Part shown: in pieces, positions 63,748-64,000 of the stretch | How the letters are laid out: each line of letters opens with the position of its first letter | Numbering within the stretch: position 1 is the first letter of the stretch | Source: Dichotomocladium elegans | Lineage: Eukaryota > Mucoromycota > Mucoromycetes > Mucorales > Lichtheimiaceae | Reading direction: 5' to 3' | Assembly: GCA_025716815.1 (NCBI GenBank) | Contig: JAIXMN010000039.1 | Location: 175,170-239,169 of the forward strand | DNA: 64,000 bases | Program-made: the position numbers and the translations under genes | Notes under the pieces: generated by a model | What the model was told of the DNA's origin: nothing | Database searches by the model: none | Seen by the model: the letters and a program-made list of their open reading frames with translations, nothing else

Positions 63748-64000
63748 TGTCGTCCTTTTTGGCGGATATAACCGAGGCCAGTGACAACGTGCTTGGAACG
63801 ATGGTGCCAACGAGGAGTGATCCCTTTTAAGAAGGTACTTCCAATCTGTCCTTTATTGTTTTGCCAGGGGAGGGGATATTTATATGTTCTTTGCTATTGT
63901 AGTAATGCTCATTCTAAGACAATGACTACGTGGCATGGTGGAGAGTGACTACGTGTTCGATGGGTAGGCAACTACGTGTTGACGTCAACGTGGTTTAAGG
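63748..64000 (-). repeat. 5' LTR of G (cut by window edge)
   Basis: Starts TGTCGTCCTTTTTGGCGG and matches the 3' LTR pieces base for base apart from isolated changes. It provides the empty site for the Tc1-like insertion. Confidence 0.9.

Larger units (their letters stand above)
45680..64000 (-). mobile_element. Gypsy element G, multiply interrupted
   Basis: Minus-strand element of the same family as A. 3' LTR at 45680-45769 plus 54159-54399 (split by a Tc1-like element); pol 3' half 54400-56541 (split by solo LTR J); gag and protease 62290-63736; primer-binding site 63738-63745; 5' LTR from 63748 to beyond the window. The part from protease to RNase H (about 1.2 kb) is missing where chromovirus H sits. 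Confidence 0.85.

Overview
The window reads as a fungal transposable-element graveyard and nursery. Evidence for a fungus: spliced protein genes with introns of roughly 40-140 bp, Ty3/gypsy elements of several clades (including chromodomain chromoviruses), a LINE-type element, Tc1/mariner-like elements flanked by TA, and two nuclear tRNA-Pro(AGG) genes with eukaryotic A and B boxes. An early-diverging fungus such as a Mucoromycota member is my best guess, with low confidence. I see no conserved housekeeping protein gene apart from the two tRNAs.

Layout, left to right. 1-4903: right part of a large Tc1-like element. It ends in a terminal repeat starting CAGGATTTT and carries a seven-exon gene (825-3166, minus) whose C-terminal half is a transposase with broken catalytic residues. 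4906-8617: decayed minus-strand gypsy A, its LTR split by a solo LTR (7856-8505). 8627-11026: 5'-truncated gypsy B carrying a 363-bp MITE. 11066-11137: tRNA-Pro. 11149-13055: gypsy C, which lacks a capsid. 13056-14029: LTR and gag fragment of a chromovirus. 14030-16205: LINE fragment, then a second MITE. 16818-23244: gypsy I, complete in outline but decayed, with a solo LTR inside. 23453-23524: second tRNA-Pro. 23533-45650: one decayed LTR (K) stretched over 22 kb by three full-length insertions: E1 (23596-28969, plus), E2 (28974-34347, minus) and D (34388-45389, plus). D is itself split by chromovirus F (36589-42257, minus). E1, E2, D and F have (nearly) identical LTR pairs and open gag/pol, so they look recent. 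45680-end: gypsy G (minus). Its 3' LTR is split by an 8,387-bp Tc1-like element (45770-54156), its integrase by a solo LTR (55341-55795), and its middle is replaced by chromovirus H (56542-62289). G's gag and 5' LTR run to the right edge.

The most interesting system is the large Tc1-like element at 45770-54156. It has 1,307-bp inverted terminal repeats carrying mirrored TATA boxes, a spliced transposase gene with an intact DD34E triad, a second spliced transposase-like gene with the first catalytic Asp changed to Gly, and at least two small spliced genes of unknown function on the other strand. Its boundaries are proven by an uninterrupted copy of the same LTR at 63748-64000. The element at the left edge carries a relative of the catalytically dead gene with the same Asp-to-Gly change, so a paired active/dead transposase arrangement may be a property of the family. 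All introns I resolved in the transposase-like and accessory genes are phase 1.

Within the gypsy elements, gag and pol are linked by a -1 frame change at conserved slippery heptamers (T TTA AAA or C CCA AAA). Most of these elements share the primer-binding site TGGTAGCT, whereas F and H lack a tRNA site and look self-primed.
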